DNA of 64,000 nucleotides, from the NCBI GenBank assembly GCA_934045905.1, contig OW203762.1, forward strand, positions 10,507,647-10,571,646, read 5' to 3'. Shown piece by piece: positions 35,901 through 51,200 of this stretch. The first letter of the stretch is position 1. Every line of letters begins with the position of its first letter. The translations under genes were made by a program, and so were the position numbers. The notes under the pieces were generated by a model. That model ran no database searches, was not told where the DNA came from, and saw only the letters and a program-made list of their open reading frames with translations. The stretch is from Leuctra nigra (Eukaryota > Arthropoda > Insecta > Plecoptera > Leuctridae).

Positions 35901-38900
35901 TTTTAAAGTTACATAATAGGGCCCGGAGAATGAGCACTTGTACGGTGTGTTAAATATGACAACTTGATGTTGGAAGCTGGACGGTTCTGGAAATGTATTG
36001 TATTTTTTCACAATGTTTCGGTACATAATGGGCTTGCTGAAATTCACTGTCAAATAGTGTTGAATGTCCATAAGTAATGAAAAGGTACAAGCCTACTCTT
36101 AGCCATAGCGTTGCAAGCGAATTAGAATCCGGTGTGATTAATTGAGCACAGCACAGTGTTATGTCATCCATGTCAAATGCAAATCACACAAAACAGTTTT
36201 TCCAAACTATCCTCAACAATAGAACTGAACTCCACAATAAGTCTAGTCTAAATCGATTTACAATCCCAGCCTTGTCCAACTAATTCGATCGAGTGATGTT
36301 TGTAACTCGCCTGGTCGCAGAGGGCCTCGCACTCGCCTTGACTCGCCGCGAACTGAAGTTCGTCCATCGACACGACTGCGTTCCCTTGGCGCACGTTGTA
36401 GCGGCAGTCAGGCAGAGCTGTGACAGATATCATCGGTCAGTCCTCGACAGGTACATGATTTACAGACAGTGTTGAATTCAGACATTTTAGCTCGGGATAG
36501 TGACATAATTTATGACAAAAAATCAAGAGTTATAGCTGAAATCAAGAAGGGGTTTGGGGGGTTTGTTTCCCAGAAAACTGCAGCGCAGCGAAATTTTTTA
36601 AACCTCACTATCTTAGCTTAAAATCATTTAAGATCATGTTGGGTCTGTCAGATCTGCATCTAAAGGCCAAACGGTGTCAAAGTAGGGGGAAAAGTAGGGG
36701 TTTGACAAATGTTTTGGAGAATATGAAATGCCGTGAGGGTATTCGCATCAGATGTAGAAATTCACTAACAATCTTTCTTTAAAATTGTCTGATAAAATTG
36801 GTCAATGTTATGGGGCAGCAGGTAGGTAAGGTTAAATATTTTATTTTTAATATTTTCCTCTCGCCCCCCTTAAGGTTGCATGAGGGGATGAGATTTTAAA
36901 ACCCAAAAGTGACTGAAATTTGGACTTTCACAATTATTTGTTGTTGAACCTGAAGACTCACGGCAATATAAAATAGCTTAGTCACACCGGGCATTATCTG
37001 GCTATTTTATGATATTTAAATGAGTTCTACCAATTTGCCCTAATTAGAATGCAGGTTGTACGAGTGAGTACACTTTAATGAAAACTTCATTCGGGCCACC
37101 TGCATAAGAAAACGGCTGAATATAAAAAATCGGTATTTTTTGTGCACATCCGGAATCATTACAATTTGTCAGTCTGCTATTTTATAATGTAATGTCATTA
37201 ATATTTAATTAGGAAAAAATTAAATACTGAAATAAAATTAATTGTGATTATGTTAGTGAGGCCTCAAGATATTCAGTACTCCCCCCCCCCTAACTCAAGA
37301 GTTTCATTGTTTACAGCACGTTCCATAGTCATAAATTTCCCAGACCCTCATAAAATAAAACATTTTTCATACAACCTTTTTGGTTATTGAATAGAAATTG
37401 ACCCTCGCAATATTGAACACTTTAAGTGCCAAGACAACAATGTCAGGTAGATTGGCGGAAGGATTCGAACCCCCTTAACTATGCCTGAATACAACACTGT
37501 TTACAGAATCAATAAGCTATGAGGCAAGGTCTAATAATGTTTAGGAGAGTTGACCAATCACAATATGATGTTATCACGCTAGGAGGGGCAAGAGTTGACG
37601 CGTTGATCAATCAGGATATGATGTTATCACGCTAGGAGAGGCAAGAGTTGACGCGTTGACCAATCAGGATATGATATCTCCTAACTTGAAAGAAAATCAG
37701 CTTCTAAATGGCTGATATTAAATGCAGCGCTTGCCTGTCAGGAATGCATATTCATTTCGTTGATAGTTGGAGCAAAGTGTGCCCATGTGTAACCATGGAG
37801 ACGGTATTGATAGTTGGAGCAAAGTGTGCCCATGAGTAACCATGGAGTTGGTATTGATAGTTGGAGCAAAGTGTGTCCATGTGTAACCATGGAGATGGTA
37901 TTGATAGTTGGAGCAAAGTGTGCCCATGAGTAACCATGGAGTTGGTATTGATAGTTGGAGCAAAGTGTGCCCATGTGTAACCATGGAGATGGTATTGATA
38001 GTTGGAGCAAAGTGTGCCCATGAGTAACCATGGAGATGGTATTGAGATGAAATGGACCACTCACATCGGACACACTGGTTCTCGAGGTAGTCGACGCTGC
38101 CGCCAGCTTGACGTCGGAAGGCGCTCGGCTGACTTCGGCGATCTTCGCGACTCAGTCGGCAGATTCCGGCGGACTCGTCGTACTCAGCCGACCTGAGAGA
38201 AGAAACACGAAATTGATAGACATGTTGTACAAAAACAAAAACTTGTATATAGACTGCCAAGCACCTTTCCCCCTAAAAAGATTGAGATCTAAAAGAAGGT
38301 CGCAGCAATAATATATTGTTGAAACATTTTCGCACTTAAAATTCGTGAAATCATTTCGCCCAGTTACTGCCGCCAAGCACAACATTATAAACCAAACATT
38401 GTACCAAAATTTGAGATTGAAAAAATCTCTATGTGAACCATCATAGTATAAACTTTAAAACAATTATACTCATTTAAAACTAAAAATAGAAAGTATTCAA
38501 ATTTTAAAAACGTAAACAAAATCAATTTAAAAACATTTTTTTTTTACATAACTTAAAATACAAATTAAAAAAAATTATTTAAAATTAAATAAAACAAAAT
38601 AAAAGTAAAAAAAATAAAAATAAAGCTTGGCGCATTGTGTCAAGGAGGGGGCAACATAAAAAGAAAATGTCGACCAAGGAGACGACGAAAGAAAGAGGAA
38701 GAAGAAGGTGATGAAGGAAAGAAGGAAGAAGTCAACATGACGGTGCAAATTCAATGCGCCAAGCTTTATTTTTATTTTTTTTACTTTTATTTTGTTTTAT
38801 TTAATTTTAAATAATTTTTTTTAATTTGTATTTTAAGTTATGTAAAAAAAAAATGTTTTTAAATTGATTTTGTTTACGTTTTTAAAATTTGAATACTTTC

Positions 38901-41900
38901 TATTTTTAGTTTTAAATGAGTATAATTGTTTTAAAGTTTATACTATGATGGTTCACATAGAGATTTTTTCAATCTCAAATTTGGGTACAATGTTTGGTTT
39001 ATAATGTTGTGCTTGGCGGCAGTAACTGGGCGAAATGATTTCACGAATTTTAAGTGCGAAAATGTTTCAACAATATATTATTGCTGCGACCTTCTTTTAG
39101 ATCTCAATCTTTTTAGGGGGAAAGGTGCTTGGCAGTCTATATACATGTTTTTGTTTTTGTACAACATGTCACATGAGGTGGTAGTTTACAGCAGCTTTCA
39201 TTGATCATTGAGTGTTACCTATCATTACATTGTTAACGCCAACAACGTCACTTCTTGTCTAAAAATTTCTGTTTTTCTTCCAATAGTTCCCAAGTTAGTA
39301 TAACGAAAGGGTCAATTTCTTTTGGTTGAATATGAGTTATCTCAACTTTTAAATTGCTAAAAGTTCACAACTTGTGAATAACGTAAATTGTAGGTGTATT
39401 GTTCCGGTGTAGACCGGAATTTGTGCGTCATCTCGTACTACGCATATTAGTTGCCAGTTGGTAAACTGAAAGGTACACGAAAGGTAGATGATTGTAAATG
39501 CGTTTCCTTAATTTTAAATTCTTTTAAGTTCACTTTTTTGTGTAATTTAAACTCTATTGGTAAAGCGTTAAGGCTTACAGATGTTTACAGCACATTTTAA
39601 ATAAAATCCGGATGTGTTTTGGAAGGCAATATAACTTAAAAGGAACTTATTTCATAAGTTAACTTTCCAGTTTCTGGAAACTTTCCAGGTAGGTAACTAA
39701 CCAGTTCTTTATTTGAACTGGAACTAGTTCCTTTTTTTGAGGAACTAATCCAACACTGCTGTTTAGTGATAGTTCCATAACATGGATTATGCCGCAAATT
39801 TTTCCGCCAACAGTTTAAAAACGTACCAAAGATCACGAGTGGGGTTATGCAGAATATGCATATATAATTTTCTATTATTACCTACGGGTGATTTTTTAAA
39901 TTAGGGGATGTTGGAAGGGATCAAGTATCATACGGTATGGGTTATTTCATATAGAATGAGTACACCAAATTTGGTTGAGATCGGTCAAAGGGTGTAGGAG
40001 AAAATAAGAACGTTCATACCAAGAAGCCTTTTCCTTTGTTCATGCGCAGAGAGACACTACTGAAAGTTAAAGGAATTACGGCAAAGGATGTGGCCATTTG
40101 ATATTGCCTTGTTGTGAAAATTGATTTTGAAGATGTCAACCTAGAGTTCCTTTAAGATTAACTAGCTGAGCCACCTGGTGTTTATAGTGCTGGTTGGGAA
40201 GGAGTAGGACGTATATCATTAACAGTCACAAAACACACCAACACACGAACAAACCAACAAAGAACGGTCAACCTGATTGTACCTGACTGATTGCCAAGAT
40301 ACCCGAGAAGCTAAAGCACTATTTTTGCCGGAGAACAGACGCATAATCCTTGATCACACGCTTATAAATTCCCTAAGGTGTCTACCGCTTACATCGGTAT
40401 GTACGAGGGACAATCAATTAAAAATCAATGTACCTACCCATATTTTGTTCAAATCTCACTAAATGATAATTAACATAAAAAATCTCAAATGATTAAAAAA
40501 AAATATATATATATATATGATAACAATGAGAAAAAATGGTAACACGGAGCGTATTTTATCTCCTCGGTCCCATTCAGTGCGTACCTATACATTTAAAAAA
40601 AACTGTTGCTCGTCAAGACTCAAGTGAAAAAAACATTGTTTAAAATATGACTTTATCCAACACGTCATGTAATATACAAGCTAATGTTCAAATTCTTTTA
40701 AAAAGTACCAAATATAGTTATGAATGTAATTTATGAATAAGATTTTTTTATTTCATTTTGAATGAAATGGCTTTAAATAAAAGTCCTTTACGATTACTAA
40801 TTTTACCCTGGGGACGTCTTCGAACGAGTCGTGTGCTTACTCATTGTCTTGAAGTATACAATTTTACAATAAATAGTGTGAAAATAAGTTATTTGAAAAT
40901 ACAATTGTGCTAGAAGACAGCCTCCTACTGCAGCAGTATCTATTATGTTATATTCCAAAACAAGTGTCATCTACGTACATTTGTATTCGTTTAAACGTGT
41001 CAAGACAACATAGGAAACCAAACCTCTGATACGCTCACAACACAACCCCCACCCCTAATCCACCAGCCACTGAATAGATATGAATGTGTATTGTTTATTC
41101 TCCAAGCAATGACGATTCACGATATTAAATGACCTTTTATTGTTGTTGTTTATTGATTATGGTGTGTGTGTGGGGGGGGGGGGGGGGGGGGTGTATGTGT
41201 TTATTACGCATAGATCATACAATCAATTAGTCTACCGGTCTTTATTCCTGATAGTGATGGCATATTGTTGATGCATCTAATTGATTTATTGTTTGTTTTG
41301 ATATTTTAGACAGTATGAATTATTTCGTGCATTAGGTATTCTTTTAAAAATGCCATTGCATAATTGACCATGTTTGTAAACACCTTTCGCACAAGGCATT
41401 CGATTGGCGTCAGAATACCATTGTTCATTGTGCGTAGTTAATCTATTATTCTTTATTCTACACAAAACGAAGTTTCCATACTCTCGAAACTGAAATAAAT
41501 TTAGATATTATAATATTCATACGTGAAGTAGTAGAAATAAAGATGTCATTATGGAACGGAATCGATGTCTGTTATTCGTTTGTATTATTGTCCCAATACT
41601 TGAATATCCATAAATACTATCCAAACTAGTTTTCTCAAATGGTTGATACTACGTCATATTCTGTCGTCATATTGAGGTACCTATATTTGAGGTTTGAATC
41701 TTTCAATGTGACAAAATTATGAAGTGCATAATGAATTCTTCTATGAACAGCACAATTAGTCGACAAATATCTATCGAGACGCAGTCTGCTGCCGATTTCT
41801 ATAACAAGCAAATGGGCGAAGATTTCAACATGCAGTAAGTTAGTAGATGAAGGGGAAGAGCGGAACGCTTAATATTGATAAATTTTCCACTTCCGGTTTG

Positions 41901-42171
41901 AAATTTTTGTTTTTTCTTGAAGTGGAGTGTCTAGCAATACATTGTCTTTAATGTTGCCAAATTTCAAAACTGTCGATGGACCCGTTTGACTTTTTAAAAA
42001 AATTAAAATTTAAAATTGGATAAATTCACTTCCGGTCAAAATATTTCAGATTTTCTTTCAGAAGTACGAAGTACCAAATTTCAACTCTCTAGACCAAATT
42101 TCAACTCTCTAGACCAAACCGTGCAATCTGTAGAAAAGGGCAAGCAAAACGACGTGCCTAGCTAGCTAGCT

Positions 42172-42208
<37 letters not shown>

Positions 42209-45200
42209 CCATGAAAGTCAATCCTTGCATGTTTGAGGCCCAAAATTCACCCCGAAGGGATGAACGCAGCACTTTGATATTTGGTTAGGTGTTGTCAGGT
42301 GGCTAAATATACCCGATAACCATGATTTTCAACTTTCATTTCTCACTGCATGTATGCCTGTCGACACCTCGTTTCGACCACTTAAGCCGTTGCGGTATAA
42401 GTCTCTGGTAGTAGCTCGCACGTTGTTTTAGAGCGGTGCTTGGCAGCGTCGAGCTAACGCCCGACTAGATATAGTTATGAATGTAATTTATGAATAAGAT
42501 TTTTCTAAATTTATTTTGAATGAAATAGCTTTAAAGAAAAGTCCTTTACGAATACTAATTTTACCCTGGGGAAGTCTTCTTCGAACGGGTTGTGTGCTTA
42601 CTCATTATCTTGAAGTATACAATTTTACAATAAATAGTGTGAAAATAAGTTATTTGAAAATACAACTGTGCTAGAAGACAGCCTCCTACTGCAGCAGAAT
42701 CTATTATGTTACATTCTAAAACAAGTGTCATCTACGTACATTTGTATTTCTTTTGTGTCAAGACAACATAGGAAACCAAACCTCTAATAATCACAACACA
42801 ATCCCCACCCCTTATCCACCAGCCACTGAATGTTTATCTCTAGATCTGAATGTGCTTTGTGTATTTTCCAAGCAATGGATTCACGATATTAATTGACCTT
42901 TTATTATTTGTTTATTGATTATGGTGTGTGTGTGAGGGGGGGGGGGTGTTTATGTGTTTATTACGCATAGATCATACAATCAATTAGTCTACCGGTCCTT
43001 ATTCCTGATGATGATGGCATATTGTTGATACATCTAATTGATTTATTGTTTGCGTTTCGATATTTTAGACAGAATGAATTATTTCGTGCATTTAGGTAGG
43101 TATTCTTTTAAAAATGCCATTACATATTGTTGACCATGTTTGTAAGCTCACAGACGGAAGATTCCGCGTGAGGCAATCGATTGGCGTCAGAATACAATAC
43201 TATTGTTCATTGTGCGTAGTTAACCTATTATTCTTTATTCTACACAAAACGAAGTTTCCATACTCTCGAAACCGAAATAAATTTAGACATTATAATATTC
43301 ATAGGTACGTGAAGAAGTAGAACTAAAGATTTCATTATGAAACGGAATCGATGTCTGTTATTCGTTTGTTGTCTCAATACTTGGATATCCATAATAACTA
43401 TCCAAACGAGTTTTCTCAAATGGTTGATACTACGTCATATTCTGTCGTCATATTGAGGTATATTTGAGGTTTGAATCTTTCAATGTGACAAAATTATGAA
43501 GTTCACCTAGAATTCTACGAGCGGCTAGAGACAGAAGGTGCTCCAGGCGGCGTAGGGCGCGCGCATAAGTTTTACTGGGCAGCCTAAGGAATAAAACTCT
43601 CTATGGGTATAGACAAAGTCGAACTGGCGAAAATTAAAACTGTGCAACTTAAAAAAATAACTCTATGGTTAGGCAGAATTAAAACTTGTAAAAATTGCAA
43701 ATAAAAAAGTACGACCCCGGCCGGTATCGAACCGGCGACCCCTAACACCGTAAGCCAATGCACTGTCTATTGCGCCAACAGGACGGCGATACTGTATGCC
43801 GTTCGTAACCACTAAACTAGCAAATGGGCGAAGATTTCAACAAGACGCAATGTCGCTCGTCATACCTGCAGCATTACCTAAGAACCTGATACTATCTGTG
43901 ATCGCGATGGCAATCGGCGTGCCGCGATGGCGATGTTTCGGGTTATTGATGATCTACACAGCATCCCTCGACCTCTCATTTGAATATATATACTGGAAGG
44001 TATCATCGCTTACACAAATTAAAAAAGGATGATGTGAAAAAAAAGTTTTTCTAGGATCGGGAATCGAACCCGTTAAGCAGGAACACAAGCCAGCTGCCTC
44101 CGATAATTCAGCTATTCAGGCCGACAGGATATGTGGAGTTGACAGCGAAGCTGCTGTGTTGGTAGATGAAGGGGAAGAGCGGAACGCTTAATATTGATAA
44201 TTTTTCCACTTCCGGTTTGAAAATTTTGTTTTTTCTTGAAGTGGAGTGTCTAGCAATACATTGTCTTTAATGTTGCCAAATTTCAAAACTGTCGATGGAC
44301 CCGTTTGACTTTTGAAAAAAATTAAAATTTAAAATTGGATTAAATTCACCTCCGGTCAAAATATTTCAGATTTTCTTTCAGAAGTACGCGTGAGAAGGGG
44401 GACTCTATGTGTCTACCAAATTTCAACTCTCTAGACCAAACCGTGCAATCTGTAGAAAAGGGCAAGCAAATCGACGTGCCTAGCCAGCCAGCCAGCCAAC
44501 ATGAAAGTCAATCCTTGCATGTTTGAGGCCCAAAATTCACCCCAAAGGGATGAACGCAGCACTTTGATATTTGGTTAGGTGTTGTCAGGTGGCTAAATAT
44601 ACCCGACAACCATGATTTTCAACTTTCATTTCTCACTGCATGTATGCCTGTCGACACCTCGTTTCGACCACTTAAGCCGTTGCGGTATAAGTCTCTGGTA
44701 GTAGCTCGCACGTTGTATGAGAGTGGTGCTTGGCAGCGTCGAGCTAGCGCCCGACTAGATTTACTCGTCTGGCGCTACTTTGTAATCTTTGCAACCCATC
44801 CATCATCATTGGGTGGAACTGCTATACATGAAAATTATTTCTCTTTCGCCAGCCCAACGCCTGGTGTATTGTATACCACGGTTCTCGTCAGTTGGGACGG
44901 GTGGGTGACCGTCCAACTATGGCTTGCCAGTTGCTGCCGTTGGGCCAGAGAGATTGGGGTGTTTGGGGGCTAGTGTGACGACCTCCCTCCACCTGTTATC
45001 AGTCTCTCAACGACGCGGGTTGTGGAGGCCCGTGCTGTAAACGTTACACCGTCCTTCGGATGGGACGTTAAGGTGCTGCAAGCGTGAGAATTTTTCTGCT
45101 TTTGGTAGACACTTTTTGCGATACGATTGGAGACGAAATGGGTAGACCAAATTATTTGAAATTTTAATCGTGATTAGATAAAAGGCAAACTTAGGGTTAT

Positions 45201-48200
45201 CCCTTGGTACATTTTTAATTTTTTGTTTTGTTAATTAGTAATAATTAGTGGAATTTTGGTGAAAAATTAGCTATTTTCTTGTCTCCCTGGGCGCCGTATA
45301 AAATTAAATTTCAAAAATGTGCCAAGGGATAACCCTAAGTTTGTCTTTCATCTAATCATGATTAAAATTTGAGATCAATTGGTTTACGGGTTTGGTCTCC
45401 AATCGTATCGCAAATTTCATCGTTTTACGCGGTTTTGTTGAATAACCGGCACCTAATTAACGATGCAATAAGCAATAATTAAAAAGTGCTACTAATATAC
45501 AATCAGACTGATCATGTGAACATCCTGTAAAAGTTACACTCACTTATGAAACAATTTTTCTCTCTCAATTTTCTAAAACGGCCGAGCGCTAGTATCACCT
45601 TATTCCATCTGGCTTCTTGGTACCTTTCGTCAGGAGTAGGCTACATGCCGGTACTGGGGTTTCCTCTCCTCCCTTCTCTATATTTAATTCTAGGTCCGTA
45701 TAACTTGCCCCCTCCCCTCCCCTCCCCTTCCATTTTTTTTGTTTTTCGATTTTCTCCAAAAGTAGTGACGTACTAATTCTGAAACTTTGTACACTATATC
45801 CCAATGCCATACACTAATTATATTGAGAGTTATAATATTGTATATTGAGGGGGCAATTTCACGGACCTTTTAATTCTAGTGGAGCCTCTGCTCGAATCCG
45901 TCACACGATGATACTCATCACGTAGTAACTCTCGACGAAGACTTGACCGCTGTTTGGGCTAAGAAACACGTAAGTTACCTGCATGTGAAGGAGGTCTCGA
46001 ACAGACACAGCTTCTCGCACTCCGTCTTGGTCTGGATGTTCCTCTCCTCTTTGTCGTCGAACTCCTCCAGGAAGGCGCCGACCACTCGCTCGAACGCCCA
46101 CAGTCGGTCCCCGCACATCGAGACCAGGTTCGACACTGCGCATGAGCAACACACATTAATGACACAATTTGCAAGCGCACTCGAAAATAAATTGAAAGTT
46201 TCAAGTTAAATTCACTTTTAATTGGTGGGTACAGTCTGGACAGCGAGAGTCTGAACTCTCATCAGATGGAGCCACCGTCAGTTGTTCTGCTAGGTCGAGA
46301 AAGGCTTCATTGCGCGCTCACCTTTGAATGTACTCTTTCTCGACCTAGCAGAATTCCTGACTATCAGCGCATTCTGTTGAGAGTTCAAACATACGTTGCC
46401 CCGACTGTAGTTACATCATCCTGGTTGCTAGGTAACATATCTCAATCTAATTTATTTTGCTGGGGGACAGGCTTTTTTCAATTGTTCAATCGTTTAAAAT
46501 ACAGTTGAATCACAATCAACATTTACAGTGTGAACAGGGTAGGTATTAGAATTCTCTGGCCATTCTCTTACAGATAAGAAAATATTTTGTTTTAAGATGT
46601 CTACGCGCATTTATTGATTCGTAAAAAATCACTTAAAGTCACATCAACTGTTTTATTTCTCTCCTAGGTCCTGTGAGAGAAGGTCATGATTGATGTATAA
46701 ATCAAGTTAATACTGCAATTTTACTTTCGAGCAGGTGGCTGATTGAACTATTGAGAATGCATTTTAGTGTAGTAATGAAACTTAAAACACATAAAATGTG
46801 TTAAATCCCCCTATTTGTCAGCAAGTTCCAACAATAAGGTACGTATAGGGTCGATGACGCATGGGTGCGTGAGCCATATGCGTGATGCAGAGAGAATATA
46901 CAGTTTGTTTGACACCTTATCTCCCACTCATATCTAATACTGTTTTTATAAACACACAAAACGCATCATTTTTCAACAACGGAAACAATTGAAAGCGAAA
47001 TACCTCTCCATCCGGCTTGTGCATTGTGGGGCATCATATTTACAACAATAATACATTATCCATTTGTGATCTGGCAGACTTATTACTTCTTTATTAAAAT
47101 CCACAGAGTTTGAATTTGCTCTCGGAAGCGTGGTATTTGTGGACGCATTGACATATTTTCACGTTCTTCATTTGAAAAAATACTAATAACCAGATTTTCA
47201 ATGCTCTGTTAATCAGTTGTTGAGTTTAACAGTTAATTAGGACTATAATTTCCATGGCAGCAACCGAAAAGACCACTTTAACATTAGTTAAACTATGGTT
47301 AAACTAAGATATTTGAGATTAGGTCCTAAATGTAAGGAGCAACTCTTTCGGCAAGATAGGCAGTAACTTGCAGGACTTATACCCGGAGTTGCCCGGGGTT
47401 CGATTACCGCGCTCATTCTCTCTGTCCTAACTGAGCTTGTTTCATGGTTTACCTCATGCGATGGACAAATCCTCGTATGATTCTCAATAATTAAAAGGCC
47501 ACAAGCATCTCCTTCCCCCACTTTCTTCATTATTTTCCCGTGTCATTAATGCATCCAAAGCCTGTGCAGCATCGGGAGAGTAAGCGGCGTTCACGTACGT
47601 AAGAGCATGTTTGCGGATTGCACATTTTTCAATTAACCAAAGTCTGCAAGTGTTTTTTCTTAGTTTTGTCGGCGCTGAAAGACAGTGGCGGCTATTTGGC
47701 TTTACAACAGGTGTTCAATTACATAGAAGGACGTAGAAGAAAGTACTCTAAGAGGAGAGCCCCCAGCAGATGCGGGGCCGGGGCGCATAACCCCGGATTT
47801 TTTTGTATCTTTAGTTTGAAATTGATGCATTTTTACGTCTTTTAGAGAGCAAAATGATTAGACAAAATATTTAACTTCCTACTTCCTGGATTAGGGAGCA
47901 CTTTTAAATAATTTTCTTGAATGATCAGGTGTGCAATTGTCACACCTTGCACACTGTAATAGCCGCCACTGCTGAAAGATGAACATGGTTTATCTTTTGA
48001 CCTTGAACGCCAGAGCTCGGGCGCTCGCCGTTGAGCCTCCTGATTGGCCAACGCCGAGCGCCAGCGCTGAGCGTCGAACGTCGAGCGCGTCAATGCCGAG
48101 CTGTAAACGTACCTTCACGCACAATACAATATCAATCACTGAACGAACTTAATAATGCTTCAGACTGGAGTAGGCAGTGTTGAATCCAGGCATACCTCGG

Positions 48201-51200
48201 GGGGGGGGGGGGGCACTGCCCCCCCCCCCCCCCCGAGGTATGCATGTGCCCCCCCCGGCACAAATACCTATTCAAAATACTTTCAAAATAATATGTGAAA
48301 AAAACACGTAAAAATAGACGGATCATGTCTAAAACCTTCCAAAACGGTTAGAATTGAGTTAAAATTCCAAAAAATTTCCGGGGCTATACGCCCCGGACAT
48401 GTATATCCTGATAACTTCAATAAATTTACCTATTCTTAAATCTCTTAGAACATTTTTTGGATATTTTGCAATTTATAATTCCCCAAAATAGCTATACACT
48501 GTGATTCAAAATTGTACGTAAACGAATGACCTTGATCAAAAATTTTCTCGGGGGCTATGCCCCCCAAACCCCCTGTTTTCCACTGTGACTTTTCAAAATA
48601 TATTACGTATAATAATTGCTTTGTGCTTTGTACAACACAAGCATATTCATAAATTAACTGTACACCCCCCCCCCCCCCCCCCCGAACCACCAACATCCAA
48701 AAGGTACCCCAAAAATATGCCACCCCCAACTATTCAAGTGCCCCTCCCGAGAAAAATGTCTGGATTCAACACTGGGAGTAGGTTACATGATCCCACTATA
48801 GTACATCCTCCGTTAATACATTACATACGATTATATAAATAGAGGGGTCAAATTTTACGTTTTGACGACGTACCAGGAGGCCAATTCTTGAGTTTTCGTG
48901 TTTTGAAACTATGTGTGGTTTCATTGTTTAAAACGTAAAAAAGTTGACAACTATTGCTTAGCCTTCAACTTTTTTACGTTTTAAACAATGAAACCACACA
49001 TGGTTTCAAAACATGAAAACTCAAGAATTGGCCTCCAGCTGTGGCATTAATTAGGTTAGTGAAATAGAATCACACGTTACTAACTACCTGTTTTTTTTAA
49101 ATTATAATATTCAAACTAACACGTGAAAAACCGTGTGAGTCCATTTACCTTCACAAGGGCCCCTATTCTATAACTTTTAAATTCCCAATTCCACTGGAAT
49201 TCGATCCACGGCCATATGGATTAACATTGCATGGAATCGGATACAAGTGGAATGAGTTCTAGAATAGGGCCCCCTAGGCAGTTTAAACCATGATACACTC
49301 TAGTGTCAGTTCCCATGAATCAAAGTGTTAATGCGCATTCAATTGCGTCAAGCTTCTGTTTCAGCTGAACATTGCGAGGTATTGTGTCCTCCTACATTAG
49401 CTAGTCAGTTGCGTGATTTGTTATGCATGCCATTAGCTTATATCCCGTTGGTCGGCAATCAGTCAGTGCTGGGCTGATCCGATGTTTTAATTGATGCTGA
49501 GTGAAGCAGCAGACTGGTGCAATGATGAGTTGATGTTGAGTGTTGAGGATGGAAGCAGACAATGTTGGCGGTGGAGGTGCCGGGATCGTACACAATGCGA
49601 GAGCTTAGAGTAACTGCTCCCAATACTCTGTGGTATTAGCAAAGAGGTTCTAGTATGGCTTCTTGGATGAAATAATGTTTCCTAAATTGTCATAACTTTT
49701 GACGCATTCACATTATGACAAATGGGACAAATAATTAACATAACTACTTTTTAGTCGACGTAAACAATATAAACAAAATGCATTATTGTGCATTATTTTG
49801 TGTTTGTGGGCACAAATATGGTATTTTTTAAGTTGGTGTTGGTGTTTTTATTGCTATGCTACACTAAGATTAAGTTAAGTGCAAAATACAGGGCAATATT
49901 CCGGAAACACTCAAGAACGCTTCAATGATTATACAAATTTAAAAAAAAAATGCCTGTTTATCTGTTCATATACGAGATTATTATTATCTATCGATGTTGA
50001 GATGCATTTGGTATGCCATAAACTACATGACTCGGCTTGGAGTGACTCACCTCCTCGCAGGCAGATCTTCTCGAAGAAGTTGCTCCCGACTTTCTCCTGG
50101 AGGCTGTTCCTGTGTCCAGCAGAGTCCAGGTTGAAGGACTGACATCGCGAGTTCTCGTAGTCTGAAACCAAGTGGACACTCATGTATAAACCCTGCGTTA
50201 CCAATCTACACACCTTGACTTAAACACATCTAGACCCCTTGGATGTAACTTATCTAGTATATCCCACGGTTTAAACCTATTTAGAAACCTTGGATGAAAC
50301 TAATCGACCGGCCTTGATTTAAACATATTAAGAAACCTTGGATGTAACTACAATCTATACATACCTTGGCTAAAACCTTTCAAGATAGTTAAACTTTTGT
50401 CAAACGCATCTATAAACCTTGAATCAAATTAATCATACACTTTATGTCAGACAGTTCTAAATGAGGGGGGCTCAATGCTCAACCACTGGACCCCTATGTT
50501 CGAGATCGTTCGAGTGCTCGTATAATCGAGTGTGACGTCAGAGTGACGTCCTTCCAAATGAATAGCATTCAATCTGCCACGTCAGTTGTTTGGTCTGACG
50601 TCAGGCGGCCGTGAATCCGTATGAAATTTGTCTCGTACAATCTCGAAAATAGGTCTTTAGGGGCCCGCGGAGTGCACACAGGGTTTGTCGGGGGAGGAGG
50701 GGGGGGGGGGGGGGGGGGGGGGGGTCCGCGAAGATTGCAAGAAATATAAGTTCACCATCCTCATCTCCCAACCATCCTCATAATCATTTACAGGGGTGAA
50801 AGGGGGAGGGTAATGGGGGGAACTTCCCCCCTCCCTCTGATTCAATCACCCTCTCTATGATATTATTTATTAATTTTTCAAGATAAAAATATATTCAAAT
50901 CGAGTAGAAATGCCGAAATTCAATCATGATTTTTTTTTCCATGCGCCCCAGACTTGCATGCTACGGGAGGGGGGGGGGGGGCGTTCCCCCAGGTCCCATT
51001 ATCTTCATGCATCGTATTTCCCGCCATTGATACTTCCAATATTATCCCCAACTTAACTTACACATTTAGTTCCTACTCGCATGATAACCTAACAGTAAAA
51101 TCGCCTTCAATACAACAATTAAAAACATTGATCTGTCATACGAATGCCCATGAACTGTCACATTCACCCCACAAATCAACACAAACACACTTCTCACATT

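Larger units (their letters stand above)
40712..44760. repeat. Tandem segmental duplication
   Basis: Copy one (40712-42468) and copy two (42469-44760) share ATATAGTTATGAATGTAATT at their starts and GCCGTTGCGGTATAAGTCTC near their ends, with matching sequence through most of the length. Copy two is 535 bp longer, mainly from inserted blocks at about 43506-43815 and 43845-44150 that carry tRNA-like SINE pieces. A (TAGC)n/(CAGC)n microsatellite at 42158-42208 is shorter in copy two. Confidence 0.92.

Noticed and set aside
38152..39204. Two mirror frames beginning MLCLAAVTGRNDF
   Set aside because: They are the same text on the two arms of the inverted repeat. No homology recognised, and one arm's frame runs into exon 5 antisense.
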